From: Geomonas agri
GTDB taxonomy: Bacteria; Desulfobacterota; Desulfuromonadia; Geobacterales; Geobacteraceae
Length of the DNA: 64,000 bases
Reading direction: 5' to 3'
Assembly: GCF_020179605.1 (NCBI RefSeq)
Contig: NZ_JAINZO010000001.1
Coordinates: forward strand, 1,710,799 to 1,774,798
Shown: positions 47,886 to 58,100 of the stretch, piece after piece
How the letters are laid out: every line of letters begins with the position of its first letter
Numbering within the stretch: the stretch's first letter is position 1
Notes under the pieces: model-generated
The model's input: the letters and a program-made list of their open reading frames with translations, nothing else
What the model was told of the DNA's origin: nothing
Database searches by the model: none
Position numbers and translations under genes: made by a program

Positions 47886-48740
47886 TTATCCTTGCCGCCT
47901 CGGGTCCAGCGCGTCCCGGATCCCCTCCCCTACCAGGTTGTAGGAGAGCACCGTGACCAGGATGGCCACGCCCGGGAACAGCGACAGCCACCAGGCGAAC
48001 TCGATGTAGTCCTTGCCGGAGGTGAGGATGTTGCCCCAGCTCGGCGTCGGCGGTTGCACCCCGATCCCCAGGAACGAGAGCGCCGACTCGGTCAGGATGG
48101 CGCCCGCGACACCCAGCGTCGCCGAAACCAGCACCGGCGACAGTGCGTTGGGCAAAATGTGTCGGAAGATGATGCGCAGGTCCGACGCCCCCAGCACCCG
48201 GGCCGCCAGGATGAAATCGCGGCTCTTGAGCGAGAGCACCTCGGCGCGCACCAGTCGCGCCACCCCCATCCAGCCGGTGAGCCCGATGATTACCATGATG
48301 TACCAGATGGACGGCTCCAGCATGGCGATCACGGCGAGGATCAGGAAGAAGGTCGGGAAGCAGAGCATGATGTCGACCAGCCTCATCAGCAACGAATCGA
48401 TCCAGCCGCCGTAGAAGCCGGCAAAGAGCCCGATGACAGTCCCGATGACCACGGCGATGCCGACGGCCACGAAGCCGACCTTGAGCGAGACGCGGGCGCC
48501 GTACACGACGCGGGTGAAGACGTCGCGCCCCAGTTCATCCGTCCCGAACCAGTGGCTGGCGGACGGGGGCAGCAGCACGTGCCATGCGTCGATGGTGTCG
48601 GGGCTGTACGGGGTAACCAGCGCCGCTGCCATGGACAGCACGAACAGGACCACGATCACCACCAAACCCGCCGTCGCGAAACGGTTACTGGTGAAGCGTT
48701 CCCAGAACTCCCGGTACGGGCTGCTCACCTGGTCACGCAT
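47886..48740 (-). CDS. Oligopeptide/dipeptide ABC transporter permease (DppC/OppC type)
   Basis: A 284-residue permease with about six helices. The N-terminal extension EFWERFTSNRFATAGLVVI and the periplasmic loop HWFGTDELGRDVFTRVVYGAR are the DppC/OppC signature, and the EAA loop region (GASDLRIIFRHILPNALSPVLV) is present for contact with an ATPase. It follows the DppB-type permease by 45 bases. No ATPase genes of the DppD/F type lie nearby, so the transporter must borrow them. Confidence 0.93.
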   Translation of the reverse strand: MRDQVSSPYREFWERFTSNRFATAGLVVIVVLFVLSMAAALVTPYSPDTIDAWHVLLPPSASHWFGTDELGRDVFTRVVYGARVSLKVGFVAVGIAVVIGTVIGLFAGFYGGWIDSLLMRLVDIMLCFPTFFLILAVIAMLEPSIWYIMVIIGLTGWMGVARLVRAEVLSLKSRDFILAARVLGASDLRIIFRHILPNALSPVLVSATLGVAGAILTESALSFLGIGVQPPTPSWGNILTSGKDYIEFAWWLSLFPGVAILVTVLSYNLVGEGIRDALDPRRQG

Positions 48741-48785
48741 GGCGCCCTCCCCCCGCTCTCAACCTTAACCTCAACCGGCCTCTCA

Positions 48786-49766
48786 TCATCCCCTCCCATG
48801 CCTGATGCGGGGATCCGCGACGGCGTAGCAGAGGTCAGCCAACAGGTTGCCGATCAGTGTCAGGCAGGCGCCGATGACCAGGATGCCCATCACCAGCGGG
48901 TAGTCGCGCGCCATCACCCCCTGGTAGAAAAGCTGCCCCATCCCGGGGATCGAGAAAATGGTCTCAAAGATGACGCTGCCGCCGATCAGGGCCGGAAGCG
49001 AGAAGCCGAGCAGCGTGATCACGGGAAGGAGCGCGTTTTTCAGGGCGTGCCGATAGATGATCACCCGCTCGCGCACCCCCTTGGCCCGGGCCGTGGTGAT
49101 GTAGTCCTGCGACAGCACCTCGATCATGGTCGAGCGCATGTAGCGGGACAGTCCGGCCAGGCTGCCGAAGGTGGCGATGGCTATCGGGAGCACCAGGTGC
49201 CGCGCCAGGTCCGCACTGCGCCAGAAGAAGGACCACTGGTCGCTTCCCAGCGAATGGATACCGGAGATGGGGAGCCAGGAGAGCTTTACGCCGAAGAGGT
49301 ACATGCACAAAAGCGCCAGCCAGAAGGTCGGCACCGCGAATCCGACGAAGACGAACACCGAGATGGCCCGGTCCAGCAGGGTGTCCCGGTGCACCGCCGC
49401 CATGATGCCGATGGGGAGCGCCAGGCCGAACTCGAGGATCAGGGCGATCACGTTGAGCGAGATGGTGATGGGGATTCGCTCCTTGATCTTGTCCAGTACC
49501 GGGCGGTTGTCCGGAGCGAAGGAACGGCCGAAGTCCAGTCGCGAGAGGTTGGAGAGCCACATGCCGTACTGCACGTGCAGCGGCTTGTCCAGCCCGTAGA
49601 ACTCGCGCAGCCGTGCCCGCGACGCGGCCGAAGCCTTGGGACTCATGGCCGACTGCATCTCCACCGGTTCCCCCGGCGCGAGATGGATCACCGTGAAGGT
49701 GATCAGCGTGATCCCCAAAAGCAGCGGGACCAGCATGAGTATCCTTTTGATCAAGTAGTTGGCCAT
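48786..49766 (-). CDS. Oligopeptide/dipeptide ABC transporter permease (DppB/OppB type)
   Basis: A 326-residue permease: MANYLIKRILMLVPLLLGITLITF at the N-terminus is the standard DppB opening, LIRF-like; FYGLDKPLHVQYGMWLSNL and the EAA loop YRHALKNALLPVITLLGFSLP follow. Six helices are expected. It forms a heterodimer with the DppC-type protein and is 108 bases downstream of the binding-protein gene, that gap holding a palindromic repeat. Confidence 0.93.
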   Translation of the reverse strand: MANYLIKRILMLVPLLLGITLITFTVIHLAPGEPVEMQSAMSPKASAASRARLREFYGLDKPLHVQYGMWLSNLSRLDFGRSFAPDNRPVLDKIKERIPITISLNVIALILEFGLALPIGIMAAVHRDTLLDRAISVFVFVGFAVPTFWLALLCMYLFGVKLSWLPISGIHSLGSDQWSFFWRSADLARHLVLPIAIATFGSLAGLSRYMRSTMIEVLSQDYITTARAKGVRERVIIYRHALKNALLPVITLLGFSLPALIGGSVIFETIFSIPGMGQLFYQGVMARDYPLVMGILVIGACLTLIGNLLADLCYAVADPRIRHGRG

Positions 49767-49798
49767 AGATCTCTAAAGTACTAGCTGCAGTAGTTATA

Positions 49799-49840
49799 CC
49801 CTCTCCCTCCGGGAGAGGATGCCCGCAGGGCGGGTGAGGG
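49799..49840. repeat. CCCTCTCCC-GGGAGAGG...GGTGAGGG palindromic repeat
   Basis: CCCTCTCCCTCCGGGAGAGG, then ATGCCCGCAGGGCGGGTGAGGG, a nearly complete copy of the repeat family, between the binding-protein gene and the DppB-type permease gene. It could fold in the operon mRNA. Confidence 0.75.
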
Positions 49841-49874
49841 CTGAGCCATCACATCATCGACGTTCCATTGCCGT

Positions 49875-51455
49875 TCAGTCCACATACCACTTGATGAAGT
49901 TATGCATGATCCCCGCGGGCGCCGGCTCGATCCCCTTGATCCTGGAGGTAACCGCCGGCAGCGCGTCGGGCACGTACAGGAAGGTGTAGGGCTGGTCCTT
50001 GGCCAGGATCTCCTGGACCTGGTAGTAGCAGTCGCGCCGCTTGGCCAGGTCGAAGGTGCCCCGCCCCTTCACGATGAGCCGGTCCAGTTCCGGGTTCAGG
50101 TAGTGGATGAAGTTCAGCTCCTTGGGCCCGGTCTTCGAGGAATGCCAGACGTCGTACAGGTCGGGGTCCTGGGAGATGGTCCACCCCAGCAGCACCGCCT
50201 CGAACTTACCCTTGTCGATGAAGTTGGTCAAAAAGGAGGCCCACTCCATCACCCGGATTTTCACGTCGATGCCCACCTTTTTCAGGCGCATTTGGATGAT
50301 CTGGGCGCATTTCAGGCGCTGATCGTTGCCCTGGTTGGTCATGATGGTGAAGCTGAGCGGCTTGCCGTCCTTCTCGAGGATCCCCCCCGCCCCCATCCGG
50401 TAGCCGGCCTCCTGCAACAGCGCCTTGGCTCGCGCCGGGTCGTAGGCGGGGTCGTTATCCACCTTGGCCTTGTAGGCCCAGGTCCCCGGCTTGTAGGGTC
50501 CGTGGGCGATCTGGCCCATGCCCAAAAGCACGCCCTGGATGATCTCTTCCTTGTTGATGGCGCAGGTGATGGCCCGGCGCACCTGGACGTCCTGGAACAT
50601 GGGCAGGCGCAGGTTGTAGCCCAGGTAGGTGTAGGCCGACGCGGGGTAGCGGTACTTGTTGAAGCGCGCCAGGAACTCCTTGCTGGTGGTCTGGCGCTGG
50701 TACTGCACCGGGGACAGCCCCATCATGTCCACCCCGCCCGCCTTCAGCTCCATGTACATGGTCGAGTTGTCCGGGATGATCCGGTAGACGTAGCGTGCCA
50801 GGTGCGGCGCCCCCTCCCAGTACTTCGGGTTCGCTTCCAGCACGAGCCTCTGCCCCGGGACCCACTCCTTGAAGATGTAGGGACCGGTGCCCACCGGGTT
50901 ACGCGAGAGGGGGCTTTTAGTGATGTCCTTGCCCTCCAATAGGTGCGCCGGCAGGATCGGCATGCCCCACGAGGCAAGCGCCGGGGCGAAGGGTTTGGCA
51001 TAGGTGACCCGGAAGGTGTAGGTGTCGGGCGCCTGGGCGCTCTGCACCTGCTTGAAATCCTCAGCATATGCGGTCGGGGTCTTGGGATCGACGGTGACGC
51101 GGTAGGTGTAGAGCACGTCGCGCGAGGTGAAGTCGTGGCCGTCGTGCCATTTCACCCCGCGCCGCAGGTGGAAGGTGATCTGCAGCCCGTCGGGGGAAAC
51201 CTCCCACGACTCGGCCAGGTCCCCTTTCAGCTTCAGGTTCTTGTCGTAGCGCACCAGCCCGTTGTACACCAGCCCGGAGATGTCGCTGGAGGAACTATCC
51301 GAGGCGAGGATCGGGATCAGGTTGGAAGGTTCACCGATGCTCCCGGTGACAAACTGCGATCCACCATGGCCCTGCGCCTTATTCCACGGCGCATCCTTCC
51401 CGCAGGCGGCCAGGAAGAGGAAGAGCAGGAGGCAGACAGCGCGGGCCAGGATCAT
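49875..51455 (-). CDS. Peptide ABC transporter substrate-binding lipoprotein (SBP family 5)
   Basis: A 526-residue periplasmic binding protein with a lipoprotein signal (lipobox LAAC, Cys near 18). Family 5 landmarks are GEPSNLIPILASDSSSSDISGLVYNGL split over the first lobe, FHLRRGVKWHDGHDFTSRDV (the SBP_bac_5 signature) and RNPVGTGPYIFKEWVPGQ. It captures peptides or a related ligand (nickel and glycan-peptides are other known ligands of the family) for the two permeases downstream. The ATG overlaps the TPR lipoprotein stop (ATGA). Confidence 0.93.
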   Translation of the reverse strand: MILARAVCLLLFLFLAACGKDAPWNKAQGHGGSQFVTGSIGEPSNLIPILASDSSSSDISGLVYNGLVRYDKNLKLKGDLAESWEVSPDGLQITFHLRRGVKWHDGHDFTSRDVLYTYRVTVDPKTPTAYAEDFKQVQSAQAPDTYTFRVTYAKPFAPALASWGMPILPAHLLEGKDITKSPLSRNPVGTGPYIFKEWVPGQRLVLEANPKYWEGAPHLARYVYRIIPDNSTMYMELKAGGVDMMGLSPVQYQRQTTSKEFLARFNKYRYPASAYTYLGYNLRLPMFQDVQVRRAITCAINKEEIIQGVLLGMGQIAHGPYKPGTWAYKAKVDNDPAYDPARAKALLQEAGYRMGAGGILEKDGKPLSFTIMTNQGNDQRLKCAQIIQMRLKKVGIDVKIRVMEWASFLTNFIDKGKFEAVLLGWTISQDPDLYDVWHSSKTGPKELNFIHYLNPELDRLIVKGRGTFDLAKRRDCYYQVQEILAKDQPYTFLYVPDALPAVTSRIKGIEPAPAGIMHNFIKWYVD

Positions 51456-53170
51456 TTTTCACCGGCTTCCTGGCGGCAGTGTTTGATCTTCTCGGCAAGT
51501 TCGGCGCCCTGCTCCGGCTCCATCTTCTGCAACTTCTTGTAGAGCGGCAGCGCCTTTTTGTAATTGTGGGCGGCGCAGTAGACGTCGGCCAGGTGCATGA
51601 GCACGGTCGCGTCGCCGCTGGAGAGCTCGGCAGCCCGCTCCAGTTGCGTGATGGCCTCGTTGTAGCGCTTGAGCTTGAAGTAGGTCCACCCCAGGCTGTC
51701 CAGGATGAAGCCGTCGTCCGGCCTCAGGCTCACCGCTTTTTTCAGGTAGGTCAGCGCTTCCTCGAGGTTCTCACCCATCTCGGCGTAGGTGTAGCCAAGG
51801 TAGTTGAGCGCCTGTGGATCGTCCGGAGTCACCTCCAGCACCTTCTTCATCATGCTGACCGAGAGTTCCTTCTGCCCCATCTTGTCGTAGAGGATGCCCA
51901 GCCGGAACAGCACGCGCGGGTCCGACTGCAGCTTCGGGTCCATGGATTTCAGCGTGTCTATGCCGCGCTGGTACTGCTCCATTGACTCGTAGAAGCCGGC
52001 CAGGTGCAGGTAGGGCTCGATGCGGGAAGGTTGCTCCCCGATCTCCTGCTGGAGCAGGGCGATCCCCTTCTCCGGCTGTCCCTTCTCCTTGTACAGGTAA
52101 GCCAGGTGCCCCAAGGCATCGAGGAAGTAGGGCGATTCGCGGGAGATCTGCTTGAACTCGGCAATCGCCTGGTCCACGTCCTCCTTCTCCTCGAACGCGG
52201 AGGCGAGGTAAAAACGGACCTGCTGCGCGCCCGGCTCGACGGCGAGTATGTCCTGGAAGGTTTTGATGGCCTCGTCGTAGCGCTCGAGTTCGAGCAGCAG
52301 CAAGCCGATCTTCCTGGAAGTCTCCAGCGACTTACCCCCCTTCTGCTGCAGCAGGGCCAGCGCCTCGTCAAGGCGCTTCTGCTGGATGAAAAGCTGCGCC
52401 AGGTGCTGGATGACGTTGGCGTTATTGGGATTGATCTCCAGGAGGTCCTTATAGCTGTCGATGGCGTCCGGGATCAGCCCCTGGGTCTCCTGGGAGATCC
52501 CCATCTCGATCAGGGCTTGTTCGAAATCGGGCTTCAGCTCGACCGCCTTCTTGTAATAGGCGAGCGCCTCCTTGGTGAGCCGCATCTGCTCGTAGGTCTT
52601 GGCCAGGTAGTAGTAGCCCAGTGCGGATTCCGGGGAAGCCTTCACCAGCGCCTTTAAGGTGTCCACCGCCTGCTCATATTCGAAGCTTTTCAGGTAGTAG
52701 ATGGCGATGTGCAGGTAGACCTCTTCCTTGGTGGGGTCCAGCTCGATCACCTTCTTGTAATGGGGGACCGCCTCCTTCTCGCGTTGCAGGCTCATCAGGA
52801 TGTTGCCGCACAACTGCTGGGCCTGCAGCGAGGCGGGATCGATGGCGATGGCAGCCTGGCACTCGGTGAGGGCATCCTCGGGGCGGTTCTGCTGCAGGTA
52901 AATCTGCGCAGCTGCGTTGTGCAGGAAGGCCGAGGCGGGATCAGCGGCGATGGCCTCGCGCAACAGGCTCAACGCCCCCTCCTGATCTCCTTCGGAGGCG
53001 CGCAGCCTGGCCATGGCGAACAGGGAGAGGTTCTTCGCTTCCCCCGGGGGAGGGGTCGGCGCAATGACGGCACCCAACTCGTTAAGCGGTGACGAGACCG
53101 AAGCTTGCTCGGTGGCGCAGGCGTTGATCAACAGGGGCAGGAAAAGGAGCGCTAGACACTTCTTGGTCAT
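51452..53170 (-). CDS. TPR-repeat lipoprotein
   Basis: A 572-residue protein with a lipoprotein signal (INAC, Cys near 18) followed by a short linker and about 14 tandem TPRs from residue 50 to 560 (for example DPASAFLHNAAAQIYLQQN, ALNYLGYTYAEMGENLEEAL and GWTYFKLKRYNEAI). The array is typical of periplasmic or outer-membrane scaffolds. It is coupled by ATGA to the peptide-binding protein gene, so the two are probably produced together. Function is unknown; a scaffold for secretion or envelope assembly is possible. Confidence 0.85.
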   Translation of the reverse strand: MTKKCLALLFLPLLINACATEQASVSSPLNELGAVIAPTPPPGEAKNLSLFAMARLRASEGDQEGALSLLREAIAADPASAFLHNAAAQIYLQQNRPEDALTECQAAIAIDPASLQAQQLCGNILMSLQREKEAVPHYKKVIELDPTKEEVYLHIAIYYLKSFEYEQAVDTLKALVKASPESALGYYYLAKTYEQMRLTKEALAYYKKAVELKPDFEQALIEMGISQETQGLIPDAIDSYKDLLEINPNNANVIQHLAQLFIQQKRLDEALALLQQKGGKSLETSRKIGLLLLELERYDEAIKTFQDILAVEPGAQQVRFYLASAFEEKEDVDQAIAEFKQISRESPYFLDALGHLAYLYKEKGQPEKGIALLQQEIGEQPSRIEPYLHLAGFYESMEQYQRGIDTLKSMDPKLQSDPRVLFRLGILYDKMGQKELSVSMMKKVLEVTPDDPQALNYLGYTYAEMGENLEEALTYLKKAVSLRPDDGFILDSLGWTYFKLKRYNEAITQLERAAELSSGDATVLMHLADVYCAAHNYKKALPLYKKLQKMEPEQGAELAEKIKHCRQEAGEK

Positions 53171-53321
53171 GGGTTACCTGTGGCTTCGGGAGATTTCGGG
53201 CCAAATCTAAAAAACGCGGCACCCCGGTGGGATACTGTATCCGGGGTGGCGCGGTTAACTACATGAAAGCTAGCATAAATAGGTAGCAGCGTCAAACAAC
53301 ATTTAGATGCATTTTAGGCTG

Positions 53322-53349
53322 TTGCACCCTAAATGCGGTATGATACTAT
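53322..53349 (+). promoter_or_regulatory. Sigma-70 type promoter of the kinase-like gene
   Basis: TTGCAC (53322-53327), a 16-base spacer and TACTAT (53344-53349) stand about 35 bases before the chosen ATG. An in-frame ATG at 53333 lies within this element, which supports the downstream start. A CACCCCGG/CCGGGGTG inverted repeat lies about 75 bases upstream (53220-53248). Confidence 0.5.
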
Positions 53350-53383
53350 TCTCAAGTTAAATCATTGGGTTACCGACAAAACG

Positions 53384-54946
53384 ATGGATCAAAAGCTTAT
53401 AAAATCGCTACTTGAAGCACCAGCCTACCCAGAGCCGACGGCAGAGGTGCGCCTGGTCGAGACCCACGTCTCCTTCATCTTCATCACCGACCGCTTTGTA
53501 TACAAGGTAAAAAAGGCCGTCGACTACGGCTTTCTGGACTTCACTTCGCTCGACCGGCGCCGCTTTTATTGCGGCGAAGAGGTACGTCTGAACCGGCGCC
53601 TGTGCCCCGAGGTCTACCTGGGAGTGGTGGAACTGCGCGAGGCCCCGCATGGCGCGGCTTTCCACGGTTCCGGCAAGGTCATCGACTATGCCGTCAAGAT
53701 GAAGCGCCTGCCCCAGGAGCGCATGCTGGACCAGTTGCTCAAGGATGGCTCCGCCTGCGACGCCGACATGACCCGTATCGCTGCCGCCGTGGCCTCCTTC
53801 CATGCGGCAGCGGAGCGCGGCCCACACATCGCCGCCTGCGGCTCACCCGCCATAGTCGGCCAGAACTGGGAAGAGAATTTCCGCCAGAGCGCCCCCTTCG
53901 TTGGCACCACGCTGCAGGCAGGTGAACTGGCGGAAATCCGCCAATGGGTGACCGCCTTCTTGACCTCCAGCGAGGCGCTGTTCCAGGCCCGCATCGCTGA
54001 CGGCTTTATCAGGGACTGCGACGGGGACCTCCACTCCGGCAACATCTGCCTTACCGACCCGGTCTGCATCTTCGACTGCATCGAGTTCAACGAGCGCTTC
54101 CGCTACATCGACACCGCCGCCGACCTCGCCTTCCTACTCATGGATCTCGAGTACGCCGGCCGCCCGGAGCTCTCCCGCGCGCTGCTCACCGCCTACTGCG
54201 CGGCAAGCCGCGACGAGGCGATGACACCCTTGCTCGATTTTTACAAGGCGCAGCGGGCTTTCGTGCGGGGCAAGGTGACCAGCCTGCGCCTGGGCCAGCC
54301 GGGCATCAGCCCGGATGAGTCTGCCGCGGTGATGGTCGCGGCGCGGCGTTACTTCCGCCTGGCGCGCGGCTACGCGCTCAGACACCGGCTTGCGCCGACG
54401 CTCGTCCTCACCTGTGGCCTGAGCGGCAGTGGCAAGAGCAGCCTGGCCGCCGAGATCAGCCGGGAGCTGGGACTCGACCTGACCCGCTCCGATCTGGTAC
54501 GCAAGGCGCTGGCCGGCGTGCCGGCTGCAGGAGGGGAGCGCGACGCCGCTTACCGCGCCGGCATCTACACTGAGGCCATGGACCGCGCCACCTACGACGC
54601 ACTGCTGTCCGGTGCCGAGCAATCGCTGGCTGCCGGTCGCGGGGTCGTGGTGGACGCCACCTTCCAACGGCGCACCGACCGGGAGCGCTTCGCCGAGCTG
54701 GCCGCCCGTTTGGGGGTGCCGTTGTTGGTCGTTGAGACCCGCTGCCCGGAACAGGTAGCCCGTGAGCGACTGGAGCGGCGCCGCCACGATCCGACCGAGG
54801 TCTCCGATGCCCGCTGGGAGCACTACCAGCTGCAGCAGGCGGAATTCGAGCACCCGGAACCGGGGCAAAGCGTGCTTATTGACAGCACCCTCCCGGTCTG
54901 GGACGAGGCCGAGCTGGTGCTCGCCGCCATGGGGTTAACCGTATGA
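53384..54946 (+). CDS. Bifunctional aminoglycoside-phosphotransferase-like / P-loop kinase protein
   Basis: A protein of about 520 residues from the ATG at 53384. The N-terminal half is APH-like: FVYKVKKAVDYGFLDF (nucleotide-binding Lys), the catalytic loop IRDCDGDLHSGNICL and the metal site IFDCIEFNERFRYIDTAADLAFLLMDL. The C-terminal half has a Walker A loop CGLSGSGKSSLAAEI and a zeta-toxin/gluconate-kinase-like AAA_33 fold. Such fusions are widespread in bacteria without a known substrate. The start was chosen because the 17 codons before it overlap the promoter. The ATP-using halves suggest a small-molecule kinase, not necessarily resistance. Confidence 0.85.
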   Translation: MDQKLIKSLLEAPAYPEPTAEVRLVETHVSFIFITDRFVYKVKKAVDYGFLDFTSLDRRRFYCGEEVRLNRRLCPEVYLGVVELREAPHGAAFHGSGKVIDYAVKMKRLPQERMLDQLLKDGSACDADMTRIAAAVASFHAAAERGPHIAACGSPAIVGQNWEENFRQSAPFVGTTLQAGELAEIRQWVTAFLTSSEALFQARIADGFIRDCDGDLHSGNICLTDPVCIFDCIEFNERFRYIDTAADLAFLLMDLEYAGRPELSRALLTAYCAASRDEAMTPLLDFYKAQRAFVRGKVTSLRLGQPGISPDESAAVMVAARRYFRLARGYALRHRLAPTLVLTCGLSGSGKSSLAAEISRELGLDLTRSDLVRKALAGVPAAGGERDAAYRAGIYTEAMDRATYDALLSGAEQSLAAGRGVVVDATFQRRTDRERFAELAARLGVPLLVVETRCPEQVARERLERRRHDPTEVSDARWEHYQLQQAEFEHPEPGQSVLIDSTLPVWDEAELVLAAMGLTV

Positions 54947-55191
54947 AGACCACCTTGAAGCAAATGGTGCTGCACCGGCTCAAGCTGAAGGACACCTGGG
55001 TGATCGCCTTCGTGCTCGGCCTGGTTATGATGAACTACCCCTTCATCAGTATCTTCAACAAGCCGACTCTCCCCTTCGGCATCCCGCTCCTTTACCTCTA
55101 CCTGCTGACCGGCTGGGTCTTCTCCATCTTCATCGTCTACCTGTTCAGCCGGGCGGCACGAAAAGACAGCGACACCAAGGGACATACGTAA
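54943..55191 (+). CDS. Small membrane protein, candidate SLC5 small subunit (CbrX-like by position)
   Basis: An 82-residue protein with two transmembrane helices (about 19-37 and 47-70, with YLYLLTGWVFSIFIVYLFSR) and charged ends. The arrangement resembles the short partner proteins found before SSS-family transporters (DUF485/DUF4212 type) and, in position, CbrX before the sensor CbrA in Pseudomonas. Its start overlaps the kinase gene by four bases (ATGA) and its TAA shares one base with the next ATG, so the three genes are tightly coupled. The relation to DUF485/DUF4212 is a resemblance, not a proven match. Confidence 0.72.
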   Translation: MKTTLKQMVLHRLKLKDTWVIAFVLGLVMMNYPFISIFNKPTLPFGIPLLYLYLLTGWVFSIFIVYLFSRAARKDSDTKGHT

Positions 55192-58100
55192 TGCTGGATG
55201 TGAACTGGGTCTGGGGCACCGCCCTGCTCTACATAGCCTTTCTGTTTTTGGTCGCCTACTACGCCGACCAGCGCCAGAAGGCCGGCCGCAGCATCACCGC
55301 CAACGCCTGGGTCTACGCCCTCTCCATAGCCGTCTATGCCACGTCCTGGACCTTCTACGGTTCGGTGGGCAAAGCAGCAACCACCGGCATCGACTTCCTC
55401 CCGGTCTACCTTGGCCCCACCCTCACCGCCTTCAGCTGGTGGTTCCTGCTCAAGAAGATGGTCAGGATCTCCAAGGAAAACAACATCACCTCCATCGCCG
55501 ACTTCATCAGCTCCCGCTACGGCTCCTCGCAGTGGCTGGGCGGCATCATCACCGTGATCACCCTGATGGGGGTGATGCCCTACATCGCCCTGCAGTTGAA
55601 GGCGATCTCCACCTCCTTCACCATCATCACCGGCTACCACGACTTCCACGTCGGCTTCATGGAGCGGTTCTACATCCCCTCCCCTCACCCGGGGCTCTTC
55701 ACCGCGCTCTTCCTGGCAGTGTTCAGCGTCCTGTTCGGGGCGAGGCACCTCATCTCCACCGAGCGCCACGACGGCCTGGTGGCTGCGGTCGCGCTGGAAT
55801 CCGTGGTGAAGCTGGTCGCCATGCTCACCGTCGGGCTGTGCATCACCTACTTCACCTTTGACGGTATGTCCGACATCTTTCAGCGCATGCAGGCCAGGGA
55901 CCCGCAGCTGCTGGCGCGGCTCACCACACTGGACGACCGCGGCGACAACTCCTATGCCTCCATGTTCAGCATCCTCACCCTCTCCATGGGGGCCGTGATG
56001 CTCCTGCCGCGCCAGTTCCAGATAATGGTGCTGGAAAACTCCCACGAGGCGCACCTCAATACCGCCTCCTGGCGCTTCCCGGCCTATATGTTCCTGATGA
56101 ACCTGTTCGTGATGCCCATCGCCCTGGCCGGTGTGCTCCTGAGCGGCACCAACGCCGGGGCGGACTACTTCGTGCTCACCCTCCCCATGCAGCTTGGCTA
56201 CCCGTGGCTCGCTCTGGTCGCCTTCCTGGGAGGCTTTTCCGCCTCGGCCGGGATGGTCATGGTGGAATCGATCGCCGTATCGACCATGCTGTTGAACCAC
56301 GTGCTGTTGCCGGTGGTGATCAAGTTGAAGCCGCGCGCCTGGTTCCCGCTGCTGCTCATCAACCTCAAGCGGTTCGGTATCGTGCTGGTCATCCTCCTGG
56401 GCTACCTGTACCAGAGCGTGGTCGGGGAAAGTTACATGCTGGCCAACATGGGGCTCATCTCCTTCTCCGCGGCCATCCAGTTTGCGCCGGCCCTGGTCGG
56501 CGGTCTCTACTGGCCCCGCGGCAACAAGGCGGGCGCCATTGCGGGACTTCTGGCAGGTTTCGGGGTCTGGTTTTACACGTTGCTGATGCCCTCGCTGCTG
56601 AAGGCCGGCGGCTGGCAGGGCGACTTCCTGCTCAAAGGCCCCTTCGGTATTGCGCTGTTGCGCCCGCAGGAACTGTTCGGGCTGACCGGGCTCGACCCGT
56701 ACACGCACACCCTGTTCTGGAGCATGTTCATCAACATCGCCGGCTACCTATCGCTGTCCATCCTCCTGGGCCAGGGGGAGAAGGAGCGCGAGCAGGTGAA
56801 CCGCTTTGTCCGGGTCTTCACCCCTGAGAGCGCCGCGCCGCAGTGGGAGACCAAGCGCCTGTCCAAGCCGGTCACCATCGTGCAGTTCGTCAATCTGATG
56901 AGCAAGTTCATCGGCGAGCAGCAGGCCAACGCCGCCATCACCGACTACCTCGGGGACCGCGAGATCGACAGCAAGGGGGGCGTCTCAGAGTTCGAGCTCC
57001 CCAACCTGAAGCGCTTCGTGGAGAAGACGCTGGCCGGCTCCCTGGGCGGCGCCGCGGCGGGGGCTGTGGTCGAGAGTTTCCTCTCCGACATCGGCTCGCG
57101 CATGGAACCGGTCTACGACATCTTTTCCACCGTGCGCACCTCGCGCGACCAGAGCCGCGAGGCCCTCTTCGTCAGGCTGCGCGCCTCCGAGATCATGAAC
57201 CGGTCGCTGGAGCTTGACATCATCATGGGCGACCTTTTGGAGCTGTTGCTGCGCGAGTTCAAGCTTGACCTCGCCGTGATCCGCCTCCTAAACGACGAGT
57301 CGGTGCTGCAGGTGCGCTGCTACCGCGGCGTCGGCGGCGAGCGGCTCACCGCGGAGGACCGCATCCTCGAGATCGACACCCACGTCGGCGAGGCGTTCCT
57401 GGGGCGGCGCACCGAGTTCTTGAACGACACCGCCTTCATCACCAAGCCCATCGCCAAGGAGATCTTCCGCCGCGAGGGGATCAAGTCCTTCGCCCATATC
57501 CCCATCGTAAGCGAGGGGGCCCAGCCGGTCGGCATCCTCTCGGTCTTCTCCCGCTCCATCGTCGGCCTCTTCACCGAACAGTTCGTCGAGCTCCTGGAGA
57601 GCCTGGCCGGGCAGCTGGCCCAAGCCGTGCGCATCGTCGAGGAACGCGAGGCCAAGGAGCGGGAGCGGCGCCAGAAGGAGGCGGCCCTTCTGGAGAACGC
57701 CCGGGTCACCCGCGATCTCGAGCTCGCCAAGCAGATCCAGCTGTCGCTGCTTCCGGAACACCCCCCCACCCTGCCCGGGGTGCGTATCGCCAGCCGCTGC
57801 GTCCCCGCAGCCCACGTCGGCGGGGACTACTACGACTTCTTCCAGCGCGGCGACCAGGTGGTCGACCTGGTAATGGCCGACGTCTCCGGCCACAGCGTTG
57901 GCGCCGCCCTGATCATGGTGGAGACTCGCAGCGTGCTCCGGGCCCAGATCCAGGAACCGCGCTCGTCGAGCGACCTCTTGAAGCTCTTGAACGAACTGCT
58001 CCACGACGACCTGACCGTCGCCGAGCTGTTCATCACCATGTTCTGCGCCAGGTACGACAGCGCGACCCGGACCCTCAGGTACGCCAACGCAGGCCACACC

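Noticed and set aside
55137-56708. A 523-codon frame on the minus strand opposite the SLC5 domain
   Set aside because: It is antisense to membrane helices and consists of His/Gln/Asp-rich low complexity.
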